Positions 33,324 to 42,239 are shown, counted from the stretch's first letter. The stretch: 64,000 bases of DNA from Collinsella aerofaciens (GCF_028206795.1 NZ_JAQLFJ010000010.1:1-64000); one strand, 5' to 3'. The notes: a model not told the origin generated them from the sequence alone. Numbers and translations are program-made.

Positions 33324-34031
33324 TTACTCAGCCAGGAAGTCACGCTGGACAGCGGGATCGACCTTGACGCCAGGGCCCATGGTGGAAGACACGGAGATGG
33401 ACTTGACGTACTTGCCCTTAGCAGAAGAGGGCTTGACGCGCAGGATCTCGGTGTACAGGGCAGCGTAGTTCTCGACGAGCTGCTGCTCAGAGAAGGACTT
33501 CTTGCCCAGGGGCACGTGGCAGATGCCGTAGCGGTCGGCGCGGTACTCAACGCGGCCAGCCTTGAGCTCGGAGACCATCTTGGCGACGTCCATGGTCACG
33601 GTGCCGAGCTTGGGGTTCGGCATGAGGCCACGGGGACCAAGGATCTTACCGATGCGGCCAACCTTGGCCATCATGTTCGGCGTAGCGATAGCGGCGTCGA
33701 AGTTGATCTCGCCCTTCTGAATCTGGGCGACAAGCTCGTCGGAACCGATGATGTCGGCGCCGGCAGCCTCAGCCTCGCGGGCCTTCTCGCCCTCGGCGAA
33801 GACGGCAACACGAACGGTCTTGCCGGTGCCGTGGGGCAGGGAGATGGAACCACGGATGTTCTGGTCAGCCTTACGAGTATCGATGCCCAGACGGAAGTGG
33901 GCCTCGACGGTCTCGTCGAACTTGGCGGTGTCGAGCTCCTTAATGAGCTTGGCAGCCTGAAGGGGGGTGTAGAGCGTGGCGCGATCGATCTTCTCGGCAG
34001 CGGCGTTATAGCTCTTACCATGCTTAGCCAT
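33324..34031 (-). CDS. rplA: 50S ribosomal protein L1
   Basis: L1 forms the mobile stalk that helps release deacylated tRNA. The 235-residue protein has the family hallmarks [40 protein letters not shown] and the C-terminal [15 protein letters not shown] start at the ATG at 34031 (MAKHGKSY) with AGGAGG 8 bases upstream; the ATG six bases earlier is too close to that site. It is downstream of rplK, and the 117-base gap contains a small hairpin (34082-34099). L1 often represses rplKA by binding such a leader; I cannot confirm the site here. Confidence 0.98.
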   Translation of the reverse strand: MAKHGKSYNAAAEKIDRATLYTPLQAAKLIKELDTAKFDETVEAHFRLGIDTRKADQNIRGSISLPHGTGKTVRVAVFAEGEKAREAEAAGADIIGSDELVAQIQKGEINFDAAIATPNMMAKVGRIGKILGPRGLMPNPKLGTVTMDVAKMVSELKAGRVEYRADRYGICHVPLGKKSFSEQQLVENYAALYTEILRVKPSSAKGKYVKSISVSSTMGPGVKVDPAVQRDFLAE

Positions 34032-34148
34032 GTGCATTACCTCCTGTGGTTAAACGGGCGTGAGCCCTCCCACATCGTATCGTGTGCCCTATTGCACACA
34101 TTTAACGGGCGCCCAGGTCGGAGCACCCGTCGTTACCATAAGAAATCG

Positions 34149-34577
34149 CTACTCAGCGATGGTGACGCCCATGGAACGGGCGGTACCGGCGATGATCTTC
34201 TTGGCGGCGTCAATGTCGTTGGCATTGAGGTCCGGCATCTTGATCTCGGCGATCTTGGTGAGCTGCTCCTGGGAGAGCTGACCAACCTTGTCGGCCTGGG
34301 GCTTAGCGGAACCAGACTTGAGGTTCAGCTCCTTCTTGATGAGGTGAGCCGCCGGCGGGGTCTTGGTGATGAAGGAGAAGGACTTATCCTCGTAGACAGA
34401 GATCTCAACGGGGATGATGTCGCCCTTCTTGTCCTGCGTCTCGGCGTTAAAGGCCTGGCAGAACTGCATGATGTTCACGCCAGCAGCGCCCAGAGCGGGG
34501 CCGACGGGAGGAGCGGGGTTAGCTGCACCAGCAGGAATCTGGAGCTTAATGACGTTGGCAACCTTCTTCTCAGCCAT
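34149..34577 (-). CDS. rplK: 50S ribosomal protein L11
   Basis: L11 lies at the GTPase-associated centre with 23S helices 43/44 and is the target region of thiopeptides. The 142-residue protein has [20 protein letters not shown], the FCQAFNAET segment and the C-terminal rRNA-binding [22 protein letters not shown]. The ATG at 34577 (MAEKK) has AAAGGA 8 bases upstream. It is the first of the rplKA pair, 120 bases after nusG. Confidence 0.98.
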   Translation of the reverse strand: MAEKKVANVIKLQIPAGAANPAPPVGPALGAAGVNIMQFCQAFNAETQDKKGDIIPVEISVYEDKSFSFITKTPPAAHLIKKELNLKSGSAKPQADKVGQLSQEQLTKIAEIKMPDLNANDIDAAKKIIAGTARSMGVTIAE

Positions 34578-34697
34578 GGTCATTCCTTTCGAATCACGAG
34601 TGTGAAGTACTTGCTATATCGTAAGCACGCACGTGTTAGAAGCACTCCTGAGATGAGCAGTCACAGAAGAAGCACGCTCGCGCGAACGGACGAAAAC

Positions 34698-35234
34698 TTA
34701 AGCGATGACAGCGACCTGGTTAAAGTCGAGCTCGACCGGCGTCTCGCGGCCAAAGATCATCAGCGTGACCTTGAGCTTGCCAGCCTCGGTGTTAACCTCG
34801 GAGACCTTGCCATCAAAGTCGGTAAGCGGGCCATCGGTGACGCGGACGGACGTGCCGACCTGAATATCAACCGAGGTGCGCTTGGGCGAATCGCCCTTAC
34901 CGGGACGACGAGTCATCTTGTTGTACTCGTCGCGGGAAAGCGGAGCGGGCTTGCCGTTGCCGCCTAGGAAACCGGTGACGCCGGGCGTGTTGCGAACACA
35001 CGTCCACGCATCGTCATCCATCTCCATGCGAACCAGGACATAACCCGGAAAGATCTTAGAATCCTTGGTCTCGCGCTTGCCACCCTCTTTGATCTCGGTG
35101 ACGCGCTCCATAGGAATCTCGATATCAAAGATACGGTCCTGCATGCCCATGGTCTCGATACGATGCTCGAGATCGGACTTTACGCGGTTCTCGTATCCGG
35201 AGTAAGTGTGAACGACGTACCAACGCTTAGACAT
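34698..35234 (-). CDS. nusG: Transcription termination/antitermination protein NusG
   Basis: NusG binds RNA polymerase to influence elongation and Rho termination and couples transcription to ribosomes. The 178-residue protein has an NGN domain (KRWYVVHTYSGYENRVK, IFPGYVLVRMEMDD, TPGVTGFLG) and a KOW domain (VRVTDGPLTDFDGKVSEVN). It lacks the long acidic N-terminal extension of many actinobacterial NusG proteins. It starts 3 bases after secE, with GAGGGG in the end of secE as ribosome site. Confidence 0.98.
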   Translation of the reverse strand: MSKRWYVVHTYSGYENRVKSDLEHRIETMGMQDRIFDIEIPMERVTEIKEGGKRETKDSKIFPGYVLVRMEMDDDAWTCVRNTPGVTGFLGGNGKPAPLSRDEYNKMTRRPGKGDSPKRTSVDIQVGTSVRVTDGPLTDFDGKVSEVNTEAGKLKVTLMIFGRETPVELDFNQVAVIA

Positions 35235-35237
35235 GGT

Positions 35238-35576
35238 TTAGCCCCTCAATCCAGAGAACAGAGCAAGAGCCTCGCCAAAGCCAGCATCGAGCAGAGCGAT
35301 GACGACGCCGACGACGACCAGAGAAGCGCAAACGACGACCGAGTAGTTTACGAGCTCCTTCTTATCAGGCCACGTGACACGCTTCATCTCGGACTTGACC
35401 GAAGCGAAATACTTCTTGGTGCGGGCGAAGAAACCAGGCTTCTCGTTCTTCTTGGACTTCGCAGCCTTCTCGTTCTTCTTGGCAACGGCCTTCTTGGCCT
35501 CAACCTTGGAGTTGGCGGCAGCGTTGTTGGCAGGCGCCTGCTGCTGTGCCTTCTTCTTGTTCTTCTTGTTGGCCAT
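35238..35576 (-). CDS. secE: Preprotein translocase subunit SecE
   Basis: SecE is the essential clamp of the SecYEG protein-conducting channel. The 112-residue protein has a Lys/Ala-rich cytoplasmic N-terminus (about 1-60), the conserved amphipathic helix KSEMKRVTWPDKKEL, and a single membrane helix VVVCASLVVVGVVIALLDAGF. CGGAGG precedes the ATG. It sits in the usual order tRNA-Trp, secE, nusG, rplK, rplA. Confidence 0.95.
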   Translation of the reverse strand: MANKKNKKKAQQQAPANNAAANSKVEAKKAVAKKNEKAAKSKKNEKPGFFARTKKYFASVKSEMKRVTWPDKKELVNYSVVVCASLVVVGVVIALLDAGFGEALALFSGLRG

Positions 35577-35652
35577 TTGGGTTACCTCCGCGCAATGCGC
35601 TTATACATGAGTAAACCGTAAGCCCCCAAATGGGAGCTTACGGAATAATGAC

Positions 35653-35728
35653 TGGCACGCCAGGAAGGACTCGAACCCTCAACACTCGGTTTTGGAGACC
35701 GATGCTCTACCAATTGAACTACTGGCGT
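35653..35728 (-). tRNA. tRNA-Trp (CCA)
   Basis: A 76-base tRNA with acceptor ACGCCAG/CTGGCGT, discriminator G and encoded CCA. The anticodon loop CTCCAAA gives CCA for tryptophan, and the T arm contains GGTTCGAGTCC. It lies between rpmG and secE, a common actinobacterial and clostridial arrangement. Confidence 0.97.
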
Positions 35729-35741
35729 ATGTGACTAGAGA

Positions 35742-35891
35742 CTAGCGAGTCTCTTTGTGCAGCGTGTGGTGACGGCACCAGGGGCAATACTTCTTGATCT
35801 CCATACGATCAGGCATGTTCGACTTGTTCTTGGTCGTCGTATAGTTGCGGCGCTTGCACTCAGTGCACGCAAGAGTAACTAGAGTACGCAT
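35742..35891 (-). CDS. rpmG: 50S ribosomal protein L33
   Basis: A 49-residue protein, [17 protein letters not shown] at the N-terminus and ending HKETR. Two Cys pairs (CTEC and CPWC) make it the zinc-binding form of L33. AGGAT precedes the ATG. Its stop is 14 bases before tRNA-Trp, so it heads the rpmG, tRNA-Trp, secE, nusG, rplKA unit, behind the promoter at 35937-35966. Confidence 0.95.
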   Translation of the reverse strand: MRTLVTLACTECKRRNYTTTKNKSNMPDRMEIKKYCPWCRHHTLHKETR

Positions 35892-35936
35892 TTATCCTGA
35901 ACCTTTCATTTCCACCCCGTACGGGCACAAGTTGAT

Positions 35937-35966
35937 ACTTTATCAGCTCTACGTAAGTGCTGTCAA
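35937..35966 (-). promoter_or_regulatory. rpmG-secE-nusG-rplKA promoter
   Basis: Minus-strand TTGACA (35961-35966), an 18-base spacer and TAAAGT (35937-35942) lie about 45 bases before rpmG. The 18 bases at 35959-35976 around the -35 box are identical to those at the tRNA/tuf promoter (37788-37805). Confidence 0.6.
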
Positions 35967-36105
35967 CGAAAACCTCGAGTCAATTGGTTCTCGGTGGATC
36001 CATTCATATTTGAAACACATCAATGAAGCCATCGAGATCTAATCGATCCGTCACGTTCAGCTTAAAAGCAAGCCAAGCGTATTCGTCAGGCAAAAAGTCC
36101 CGCGT

Positions 36106-36143
36106 AAAAAGAACCCAGCACCCATATAAGTGCCGGGTTCTCT
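36106..36143 (-). terminator. tuf terminator
   Basis: AGAACCCGGCAC pairs with GTGCTGGGTTCT on the minus strand and is followed by TTTTT, about 25 bases after tuf. Confidence 0.88.
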
Positions 36144-36168
36144 AAGTCAGCTATATCAAAGAGCAAAT

Positions 36169-37359
36169 TTACTCAATGATCGTGGAGACGATGCCCGAAC
36201 CGACGGTGTGGCCACCCTCGCGGATAGCGAAGCGCAGGCCCTCCTCCATGGCGATCGGGTGGATGAGGTCGCCCTCGATGGTGATGTGGTCACCAGGCAT
36301 AGCCATCTCGGTGCCCTCGGGGAGCTTGACCGTACCGGTAACGTCGGTGGTACGGAAGTAGAACTGAGGACGATAACCATCGAAGAACGGGGTATGACGG
36401 CCGCCCTCCTCCTTGGTCAGAACGTAGATCTCACCGGTGAACTTGGTGTGCGGGGTAACCGAACCGGGCTTGCAGAGAACCTGGCCGCGCTCGATGTCCT
36501 CGCGCTTGATGCCGCGGAGCAGCAGACCGACGTTGTCGCCAGCCTCGCAGAAGTCCATGGACTTACGGAACATCTCGATACCGGTAACGACGGTGTTCTG
36601 GGTATCCTTGATGCCGACGATCTCGACGGGCTCGTTGAGCTTGAGCTCACCGCGCTCGACACGGCCGGTAGCAACGGTACCACGGCCGGAGATGGTCATA
36701 ACGTCCTCAACGGCCATCAGGAACGGGAGGTCGTTGTTACGAGCAGGCGTCGGGATGTACTCGTCGACGGCGTTCATGAGCTCGCGGATAGCGTCCATCC
36801 ACTTGGCGTCGCCCTCGAGAGCGCCCAGAGCGGAACCACGGATGACGGGGATGTCGTCGCCGGGGAAATCGTACTCGGAGAGGAGCTCACGGGTCTCCAT
36901 CTCGACGAGGTCGATGAGCTCGTCATCGTCGACCATATCGCACTTGTTCAGGAAGACGACGATGTAAGGAACGCCGACCTGACGGGCGAGCAGGATGTGC
37001 TCGCGGGTCTGAGCCATGGGGCCGTCGGTAGCAGCGATGACCAGGATAGCGCCGTCCATCTGAGCAGCGCCGGAGATCATGTTCTTGACGTAGTCAGCGT
37101 GGCCCGGGCAGTCAACGTGAGCGTAGTGACGGGCAGCAGTCTCGTACTCGACGTGGGAGACGGAGATCGTAATGCCGCGCTCGCGCTCCTCGGGAGCCTT
37201 GTCGATGTTCTCGAACGCAGTGAAGTCAGCCTTGCAGCCCTCGGTCTCGGAGAGAACCTTGGTGATGGCAGCGGTCAGCGTGGTCTTGCCGTGGTCGACG
37301 TGACCAATGGTGCCGATGTTAACATGCGGCTTAGTGCGCTCAAACTTCTCTTTGGCCAT
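36169..37359 (-). CDS. tuf: Elongation factor Tu
   Basis: EF-Tu delivers aminoacyl-tRNA to the ribosome as a GTP complex. The 396-residue protein has the P-loop [22 protein letters not shown] and NKCD for guanine, then the two C-terminal beta barrels ([32 protein letters not shown]). GAGGAGG lies just before the ATG at 37359. It is separated from the str genes (rpsL, rpsG, fusA are not here) and placed behind three tRNA genes, with which it may be cotranscribed. Confidence 0.98.
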   Translation of the reverse strand: MAKEKFERTKPHVNIGTIGHVDHGKTTLTAAITKVLSETEGCKADFTAFENIDKAPEERERGITISVSHVEYETAARHYAHVDCPGHADYVKNMISGAAQMDGAILVIAATDGPMAQTREHILLARQVGVPYIVVFLNKCDMVDDDELIDLVEMETRELLSEYDFPGDDIPVIRGSALGALEGDAKWMDAIRELMNAVDEYIPTPARNNDLPFLMAVEDVMTISGRGTVATGRVERGELKLNEPVEIVGIKDTQNTVVTGIEMFRKSMDFCEAGDNVGLLLRGIKREDIERGQVLCKPGSVTPHTKFTGEIYVLTKEEGGRHTPFFDGYRPQFYFRTTDVTGTVKLPEGTEMAMPGDHITIEGDLIHPIAMEEGLRFAIREGGHTVGSGIVSTIIE

Positions 37360-37413
37360 AAAGCCCTCCTCTAAACAGGTCGTCCCCGGACGGGACTTTG
37401 CCTTTATACCATA

Positions 37414-37444
37414 GTGGCCTCTCAACATACTATTGAGAAGCCAC
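37414..37444 (-). other. Hairpin between tRNA-Met and tuf
   Basis: GTGGCTTCTCAA pairs with TTGAGAGGCCAC around TAGTATG. No T run follows, so it is more likely an RNA processing or stability hairpin than a terminator. Confidence 0.5.
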
Positions 37445-37455
37445 CGTGTTACCTA

Positions 37456-37532
37456 TGGTAGCGGTGACTGGATTCGAACCAGTGACGCCACGGGTATGAA
37501 CCGTGTGCTCTAACCAACTGAGCTACACCGCC
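37456..37532 (-). tRNA. tRNA-Met (CAT), elongator type
   Basis: 77 bases including encoded CCA. The acceptor begins GGCGGTG and the anticodon loop TTCATAC gives CAT. A Watson-Crick first pair and the sequence pattern fit the elongator rather than the initiator. Confidence 0.93.
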
Positions 37533-37535
37533 GGA

Positions 37536-37611
37536 TGGAGCCTGCAACCAGACTTGAACTGGTGACCTCTTCGTTACCAACGAAGTGCTCTACCGACTGA
37601 GCTATACAGGC
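37536..37611 (-). tRNA. tRNA-Thr (GGT)
   Basis: 76 bases with acceptor GCCTGTA, anticodon loop TTGGTAA (GGT, threonine) and encoded CCA. It lies 3 bases upstream of tRNA-Met. Confidence 0.96.
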
Positions 37612-37621
37612 ACTTGACGGG

Positions 37622-37703
37622 TGGGAGCTATAGGATTCGAACCTATGTAGGCAGAGCCAACGGGTTTACAGCCCGTCCCCATTAACCACTCGGGCAAACT
37701 CCC
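37622..37703 (-). tRNA. tRNA-Tyr (GTA)
   Basis: An 82-base class II tRNA with a long variable arm and anticodon loop CTGTAAA (GTA, tyrosine). The 3' end after the discriminator A is CCC, so CCA is not encoded here, unlike the two tRNAs that follow it. Confidence 0.95.
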
Positions 37704-37765
37704 AATCGTTCAAGTATCCGCAGGTCCTTTGGTCTTTTGGACCGCCGCCCCCGCGAACGAAAAAG

Positions 37766-37795
37766 ATAATACGATGCAACCTTGGGGGCTGTCAA
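37766..37795 (-). promoter_or_regulatory. tRNA-Tyr/Thr/Met(-tuf) promoter
   Basis: Minus-strand TTGACA (37790-37795), an 18-base spacer and TATTAT (37766-37771) are near consensus and lie about 60 bases before tRNA-Tyr. The -35 region is shared with the rpmG promoter. Confidence 0.75.
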
Positions 37796-38010
37796 CGAAA
37801 ACCTCTAGATACACGGTTCCGGGCGTATCTATATACCTTTGACCTGCGGTTTTGTTGAGTTTGGATATGAAGGACGCTGGATTTGCATGTAGCGGTAACA
37901 TTTCCCGAGGGAACACTTTGTCGTAGTGGAGTACGCTGGCTGGAACGAACTTCGATAACGACCCTCTTGCACTATTACATAAGTTGCAATCGGGCTTCCA
38001 CGGCACAATC

Positions 38011-38120
38011 GAGCGTGGATTTTCTCCCGGTTGACATCGAGCGTGGATAATCTCCCACTTTTGGCGTGTTTCTGAGGCCAAAGTGGCAGATTATCCACGC
38101 TCATTCTCTAGGCGGGAGAA
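38011..38120. repeat. GAGCGTGGATAATCTCCC element, locus 1
   Basis: A direct unit CGAGCGTGGATTTTCTCCC (38011-38029) precedes a long palindrome. Its left arm begins GAGCGTGGATAATCTCCC at about 38040, and its right arm ends TTATCCACGCTC at 38103. The arms extend further as CCACTTTTGGC/GCCAAAGTGG, so the stem is about 26 bp with one bulge. A GGCGGGAGAA follows. It fills the gap between the tRNA promoter and the RpiR gene. Copies occur at 42139-42204 and 55791-55885. Confidence 0.85.
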
Positions 38121-38133
38121 CTATAGAGCCGAA

Positions 38134-38967
38134 CTACTCGGGCCAGGCCAAAGTAGACCCATAGAGCGGCTCCCCCTTGGTGCAGGGGTAGCGACTCAAG
38201 TAACACGACGATAGCAAGTCGAAGAAATAAGTCATGGCATATTTCGAATAAACGCCGAGTCGGTCAATTCCGTTTCCCGCATTACCAAGACGATATACAC
38301 GGTCAAAAGACCTCGATTTGTCATCGTTGCTAAACGCAGTAATTAGAATCTTCCTGCCCGAACGGCAATCAAGATACTCACGTGCCTGTGACGCAAATAG
38401 CCCGGAGACCGATACGAGAATTATCAATGACTGCGAAACGTCTCCCATGTTTTTCAATTCCGCGACGTTAGCCCCAGCAACTATGCGAACTATCTTGCCC
38501 GCATAAAACATTTCCTGCTGAAATCGTACGAGATTGGCGCTCACATTATTGGTGCACCAGATTTCAACGTTTTTATGGCCATCAATTTCGTCGGCAAGGT
38601 GCTTAATAGCGATATCGGACACGCCGCTTTCAACCTCAGCGAACATCTCGATCATGCGAACGTCGAGCTCTGCCCTGTACTCCTCGTAGCCAAATTCCTC
38701 CTCTCGATGGCTTAAGTCGCTTGGAAAGACTGATTGAGTAAATGATTCTTTCAAATCGCTAAGAGACTGGTAGCCCAATCGATTGCAGAAACGACGAACA
38801 GCGGAACGGGTCACGAATGCATCGCGGGTTATTGCGGCAACATTGATTTCGCTCGAACGCCTAATGTGAGCGATGAGATATCGAGCGATGGCGGCATCGT
38901 TTGACCCAAACTCGCTGTTGATGATTGAGCTAATGCGATTGAGCACATCGAAGTCATTGATATTCAC
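38134..38967 (-). CDS. RpiR/MurR-family regulator of the beta-glucoside genes
   Basis: A 277-residue regulator with an N-terminal HTH of the RpiR type (DAFVTRSAVRRFCNRLGYQSLSDLKESF) and a C-terminal SIS sugar-phosphate-binding domain (VEIWCTNNVSANLVRFQQEMFYAGK, SLIILVSVSGLFA). SIS domains in this family bind phosphosugars. I prefer the GTG at 38967, which has AGAGGG 5-6 bases upstream; the frame also opens at an ATG at 39006 with no ribosome site. It is divergent from the 6-phospho-glucosidase gene, and a palindrome lies between them, so control of that operon by its phosphorylated product is likely. Confidence 0.88.
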   Translation of the reverse strand: MNINDFDVLNRISSIINSEFGSNDAAIARYLIAHIRRSSEINVAAITRDAFVTRSAVRRFCNRLGYQSLSDLKESFTQSVFPSDLSHREEEFGYEEYRAELDVRMIEMFAEVESGVSDIAIKHLADEIDGHKNVEIWCTNNVSANLVRFQQEMFYAGKIVRIVAGANVAELKNMGDVSQSLIILVSVSGLFASQAREYLDCRSGRKILITAFSNDDKSRSFDRVYRLGNAGNGIDRLGVYSKYAMTYFFDLLSSCYLSRYPCTKGEPLYGSTLAWPE

Positions 38968-39009
38968 GTGATCCCTCTTTCCGCTCTCCTCGAAATCATG
39001 GTTCATTTA

Positions 39010-39047
39010 TTGAATCAAACAGCTTTGGTCGTTCTCCTATGATTCAA
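39010..39047. promoter_or_regulatory. Candidate RpiR operator
   Basis: TTGAATCA (39010-39017) and TGATTCAA (39040-39047) are perfect 8-base inverted half-sites with centres 30 bases apart, about three helical turns. They lie in the divergent region between the regulator and the glucosidase. Confidence 0.55.
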
Positions 39048-39118
39048 ATCAGTTGACGTCATCTTAATCGTAATTCCGCCACACGTATCCACCGTGTTGA
39101 ATGATGGAAAGGGGATTC

Positions 39119-40537
39119 ATGGACAACGTGAACAACATGCCGTTTCTCTGGGGTTCCGCCACGGCGTCTTATCAGTGCGAGGGTGCCTGGAACGAAGACG
39201 GCAAAGGCCTTGGTGAGTGGGATTTCTTTAGCCACACAAGCAATAAGAACATCAACCATGTTGACGGTGATGTATCTTGCGACTTCTACCATCGCTATGA
39301 AGAAGATATCCGCATGATGAAAGAAGGCGGACAAAACACTTATCGCTTCTCTCTTTCATGGAGTCGAATCATCCCCACGGGTATCGGCGAAGTGAATGAA
39401 GAGGGTATCGATTTTTATAATCGGGTCATTGATTGTTGCCTCGAAAATGGCATAGAGCCCAACGTTACGCTGTTCCATTACGATCTACCATTCACGCTTG
39501 CTTGCAAAGGCGGATGGCTGAACAACGACATGGCAGAGTGGTTCTGCAAATACGCCAAGATTTGCTTTGAGCGCTTTGGAGACCGCGTCAAAATCTGGGC
39601 TACCGTTAACGAGCCGCATTTCTACAGCTACTGCGTAAACATGTTGGGCAACTATCCCCCCAATCGATCGCTCGACGTTCAGTCGTACATGCAGTTTCAG
39701 TACAACCTGATGCGCGCGAGCGCACTCGCAGTCCGAACATATCGTCAAATGGGCTACGACGGCATCATCGGCGCCGTCCACGATGGCGGCGTTGTCGAAC
39801 TCGACCCGGCAACCGAGCACCCTGATGACGTATTTCGATACGCAGACTTTTTCGCCAATCGCATGATTCTGGCACCAGCGCTTCAGGGTCAACTGCCGCC
39901 AGAAATGGACGAAATCCTTGAAAAACTTGGCGTCTCGCTCTATCGATCCCCAAATGACGTAGAAGAATTCAGAGACGGTAAAGTCGATTTTATTGGACTC
40001 AACGTGTATTGCCGAGAGTATGTAACCGACTGGCACGGTGGAGAGCTTGCCGTTTCGGCGAACAATAAGGGCGGTTCGAGCAAAAAGGTCGAAGGAAAAT
40101 GCATTGCGCCCTTGTTTGAAAGCGCCCGCGACAGCAATGTTCCCCGCAATAAATGGGGCCGCGAAATACTCCCAGGTTGCATGTATTCAACCATCATGGA
40201 TGTCCACGAGCGCTATGACGCGCCCCGCATCTTTATTACGGAAAACGGACATGGCGCCTATGAGCAACCAGACGCAGACGGAATGATCCACGATGATGAC
40301 CGCATCGAGCTTCTGGGCCAGTTCATCGAGCACATGATGAGGGCTAAGCGCGACGGCGCGCGCGTTGAGGGCTACTACCTCTGGTCGACGATGGATCTGT
40401 ATAGCTGGATCAACGGCTACGAAAAACGATACGGACTTGTCCATATCGACTTCGAGAACAATCTGGAGCGCACCCCCAAAAAGAGCTGGTATTGGTACCG
40501 AGACCTTATCTCGAAGTATCAGGAGCAGGAAGGTTAG
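39119..40537 (+). CDS. GH1 6-phospho-beta-glucosidase
   Basis: A 472-residue cytoplasmic enzyme that hydrolyses phosphorylated beta-glucosides delivered by the PTS. The acid/base Glu is in TVNEPHF and the nucleophile in ITENGHG. Near the C-terminus SWINGYEKRYG places Ser, Lys (+7) and Tyr (+9) where 6-phospho-enzymes bind the 6-phosphate; non-phospho GH1 enzymes have Glu in place of the Ser. I use the ATG at 39119 (MDNVNNMPFLWG) after AAAGGGG; an ATG at 39101 lacks a site. The EIIBC gene follows 9 bases later. Confidence 0.93.
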   Translation: MDNVNNMPFLWGSATASYQCEGAWNEDGKGLGEWDFFSHTSNKNINHVDGDVSCDFYHRYEEDIRMMKEGGQNTYRFSLSWSRIIPTGIGEVNEEGIDFYNRVIDCCLENGIEPNVTLFHYDLPFTLACKGGWLNNDMAEWFCKYAKICFERFGDRVKIWATVNEPHFYSYCVNMLGNYPPNRSLDVQSYMQFQYNLMRASALAVRTYRQMGYDGIIGAVHDGGVVELDPATEHPDDVFRYADFFANRMILAPALQGQLPPEMDEILEKLGVSLYRSPNDVEEFRDGKVDFIGLNVYCREYVTDWHGGELAVSANNKGGSSKKVEGKCIAPLFESARDSNVPRNKWGREILPGCMYSTIMDVHERYDAPRIFITENGHGAYEQPDADGMIHDDDRIELLGQFIEHMMRAKRDGARVEGYYLWSTMDLYSWINGYEKRYGLVHIDFENNLERTPKKSWYWYRDLISKYQEQEG

Positions 40538-40546
40538 GAGAAAGAG

Positions 40547-41947
40547 ATGAAATATCAGGCAATGTCCGAAACAGTCCTAAAGGCTGTTGGCGGCAAAGAG
40601 AACATTACATCGGTAACTCATTGTGCGACGCGCCTTCGCATCGACGCACGAGACACCTCGATCATCGATCTCCAGCTCGCCAAATCGGCCGATCAGGCGC
40701 TCGGGGCAGTAGTCAGCGGTGGCCAGCTTCAGGTGATCATCGGCCCCAACGTCACCGAGGCTTACAACGACTTCCTCGACTTCGCGGGAATCGAAGTCGG
40801 CGGTGGCACGGTTGCCGACGATGCCCAAACCGCCAAAGACCTTGCAGAAGGCATTAAAAGCGGTAACACCGCCATGGGCTTGATTGAGAAATTCGGGAAC
40901 GTCTCTGCACAGGTATTCATGCCCATCGTCCCGGCGCTCATCGTTGGCGGACTCATTCTTTCGATCAAGAATCTCCTGGTCAATTATTGCGGATTGAGCA
41001 CCGATAGCGGAACCGCCCAGGTCCTGTTGGCGATCTTTAGCGCTTCGTTTAGCTTCTTACCCGTTTATCTTGGTTATCAGCTCGCGGCCGTCATGAAGAT
41101 GCAGCCCATCATGGGCGCATTGCTGGGCGCGATCATGATCAGCTCGTCCATTAGCGGTGCCGAGGGTCTCGACTTTCTTGGTATTCCCATCCCGACGAAC
41201 GACTATTCGAGTACGGTAGTGCCCATCGTACTGGGCGTTGTATTCATGTACTTTGTCGACCGCGGCCTTCAGAAGATTATTCCCGACGTTACCAAACTGT
41301 TCTTGAAGCCGCTGCTCACCATGATCATCGTCGTGCCCGTCGAGCTTATTATCCTTGGCCCCGCCGGCAGCATGATGGGCTACGCGCTGAGCGATGCCGT
41401 CACGTGGCTTATGGACAACGTGGCATTTATCGCTACTCCGATCCTGGCAGCCCTTAACCCCTATTTCGTCATGCTCGGTCTCGATAAGGCTTACATCGCA
41501 ATCGAAGTTACGAGCCTGGCGCAGCTCGGTTGGGCACCCATTATCTTTGGATTCATCTCGAACCTCTGCATTGGCGGCACGAGCCTCGCCCTGGCAACTG
41601 CCATGAAGGGAAACAAAGAGAAGAGGGGTATGGTCACCACGGTTGCCGTCACCGCACTCTGTGGCGTAACCGAGCCCGCGTTCTACGGTTGCCTCATCGA
41701 GCGTCCCCGCCTGCTTGTCGGCACGGCAATCGGCGCGCTCTGCGCTGGACTCCCTGCAGGCATCTTTGTTCTGAAAGAGTATGTTGCGGGAGCATGCCCC
41801 GGCCTTCTTTCGGCACTCATCTTTATCGCTCCCGATGGGTCCATGGGTAACTTCGTGCTGGCATGCGTTGTCGCCATCATCGCCATCGTCGTCTCCTTCA
41901 TCGCTGCACGCGTGATCATCAAGAAGAACCCCAGCTATATTGAGTAG
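40547..41947 (+). CDS. PTS beta-glucoside-type EIIBC
   Basis: A 466-residue transporter that imports and phosphorylates a beta-glucoside. The EIIB domain (about 1-85) carries the phosphorylated Cys26 in THCATRLRI. The EIIC domain has about ten membrane helices with GVTEPAFYG, the conserved substrate-site segment. The EIIA domain found at the C-terminus of E. coli BglF is absent, so a separate EIIA must act, possibly the free EIIA at 21189. TAGGAGA precedes the ATG. It forms an operon with the 6-phospho-glucosidase and ends at a clear terminator. Confidence 0.92.
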   Translation: MKYQAMSETVLKAVGGKENITSVTHCATRLRIDARDTSIIDLQLAKSADQALGAVVSGGQLQVIIGPNVTEAYNDFLDFAGIEVGGGTVADDAQTAKDLAEGIKSGNTAMGLIEKFGNVSAQVFMPIVPALIVGGLILSIKNLLVNYCGLSTDSGTAQVLLAIFSASFSFLPVYLGYQLAAVMKMQPIMGALLGAIMISSSISGAEGLDFLGIPIPTNDYSSTVVPIVLGVVFMYFVDRGLQKIIPDVTKLFLKPLLTMIIVVPVELIILGPAGSMMGYALSDAVTWLMDNVAFIATPILAALNPYFVMLGLDKAYIAIEVTSLAQLGWAPIIFGFISNLCIGGTSLALATAMKGNKEKRGMVTTVAVTALCGVTEPAFYGCLIERPRLLVGTAIGALCAGLPAGIFVLKEYVAGACPGLLSALIFIAPDGSMGNFVLACVVAIIAIVVSFIAARVIIKKNPSYIE

Positions 41948-42048
41948 ATGCCCGCTGTTTGCATTGGGGACATCCTCGGCAGACCATTAGCAAGAACCCA
42001 AGAAGTTCCTTAGGAGCTCGATTAATCCATTCGGATTCCTGAGGCACA

Positions 42049-42088
42049 AACGGCCCCGATTCCACAATGAAATCGGGGCCGTTGTTTC
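42049..42088 (+). terminator. Beta-glucoside operon terminator
   Basis: AACGGCCCCGATT pairs with AATCGGGGCCGTT, followed by GTTTCT, about 100 bases after the EIIBC stop. Confidence 0.88.
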
Positions 42089-42138
42089 TAAAGCCGTCGA
42101 TAGACAATCGGTGTTTACCTTAGCTCCCTATCCAAGTT

Positions 42139-42204
42139 AATTATCCACGCTCGTTCTCCGGTCGGGAGATTTTCTTCGCTCGCGTATCCAGAAATCCACG
42201 CTCG
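42139..42204. repeat. GAGCGTGGATAATCTCCC element, locus 2 (partial)
   Basis: On the minus strand CGAGCGTGGATTTC, then AAAATCTCCCGACCGGAGAA, then CGAGCGTGGATAATTA. The units of locus 1 are here in a degraded order and the long palindrome arm is lost. This looks like a decayed copy. Confidence 0.65.
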
Positions 42205-42239
42205 AGCAGGACATCCAGATCCGCGCCCGCCCTTGTCTC

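Noticed and set aside
38040..38103. Replication origin or DnaA-box cluster
   Set aside because: TTATCCACG appears once per palindrome arm and is one base off the consensus. No dnaA, dnaN or A+T-rich unwinding region is nearby, and the same element recurs at dispersed loci.
37710..38104. Two overlapping frames of 123 and 91 codons upstream of the tRNA cluster
   Set aside because: They run through the tRNA promoter and the GAGCGTGG palindrome, lack ribosome sites and show no protein-like composition.
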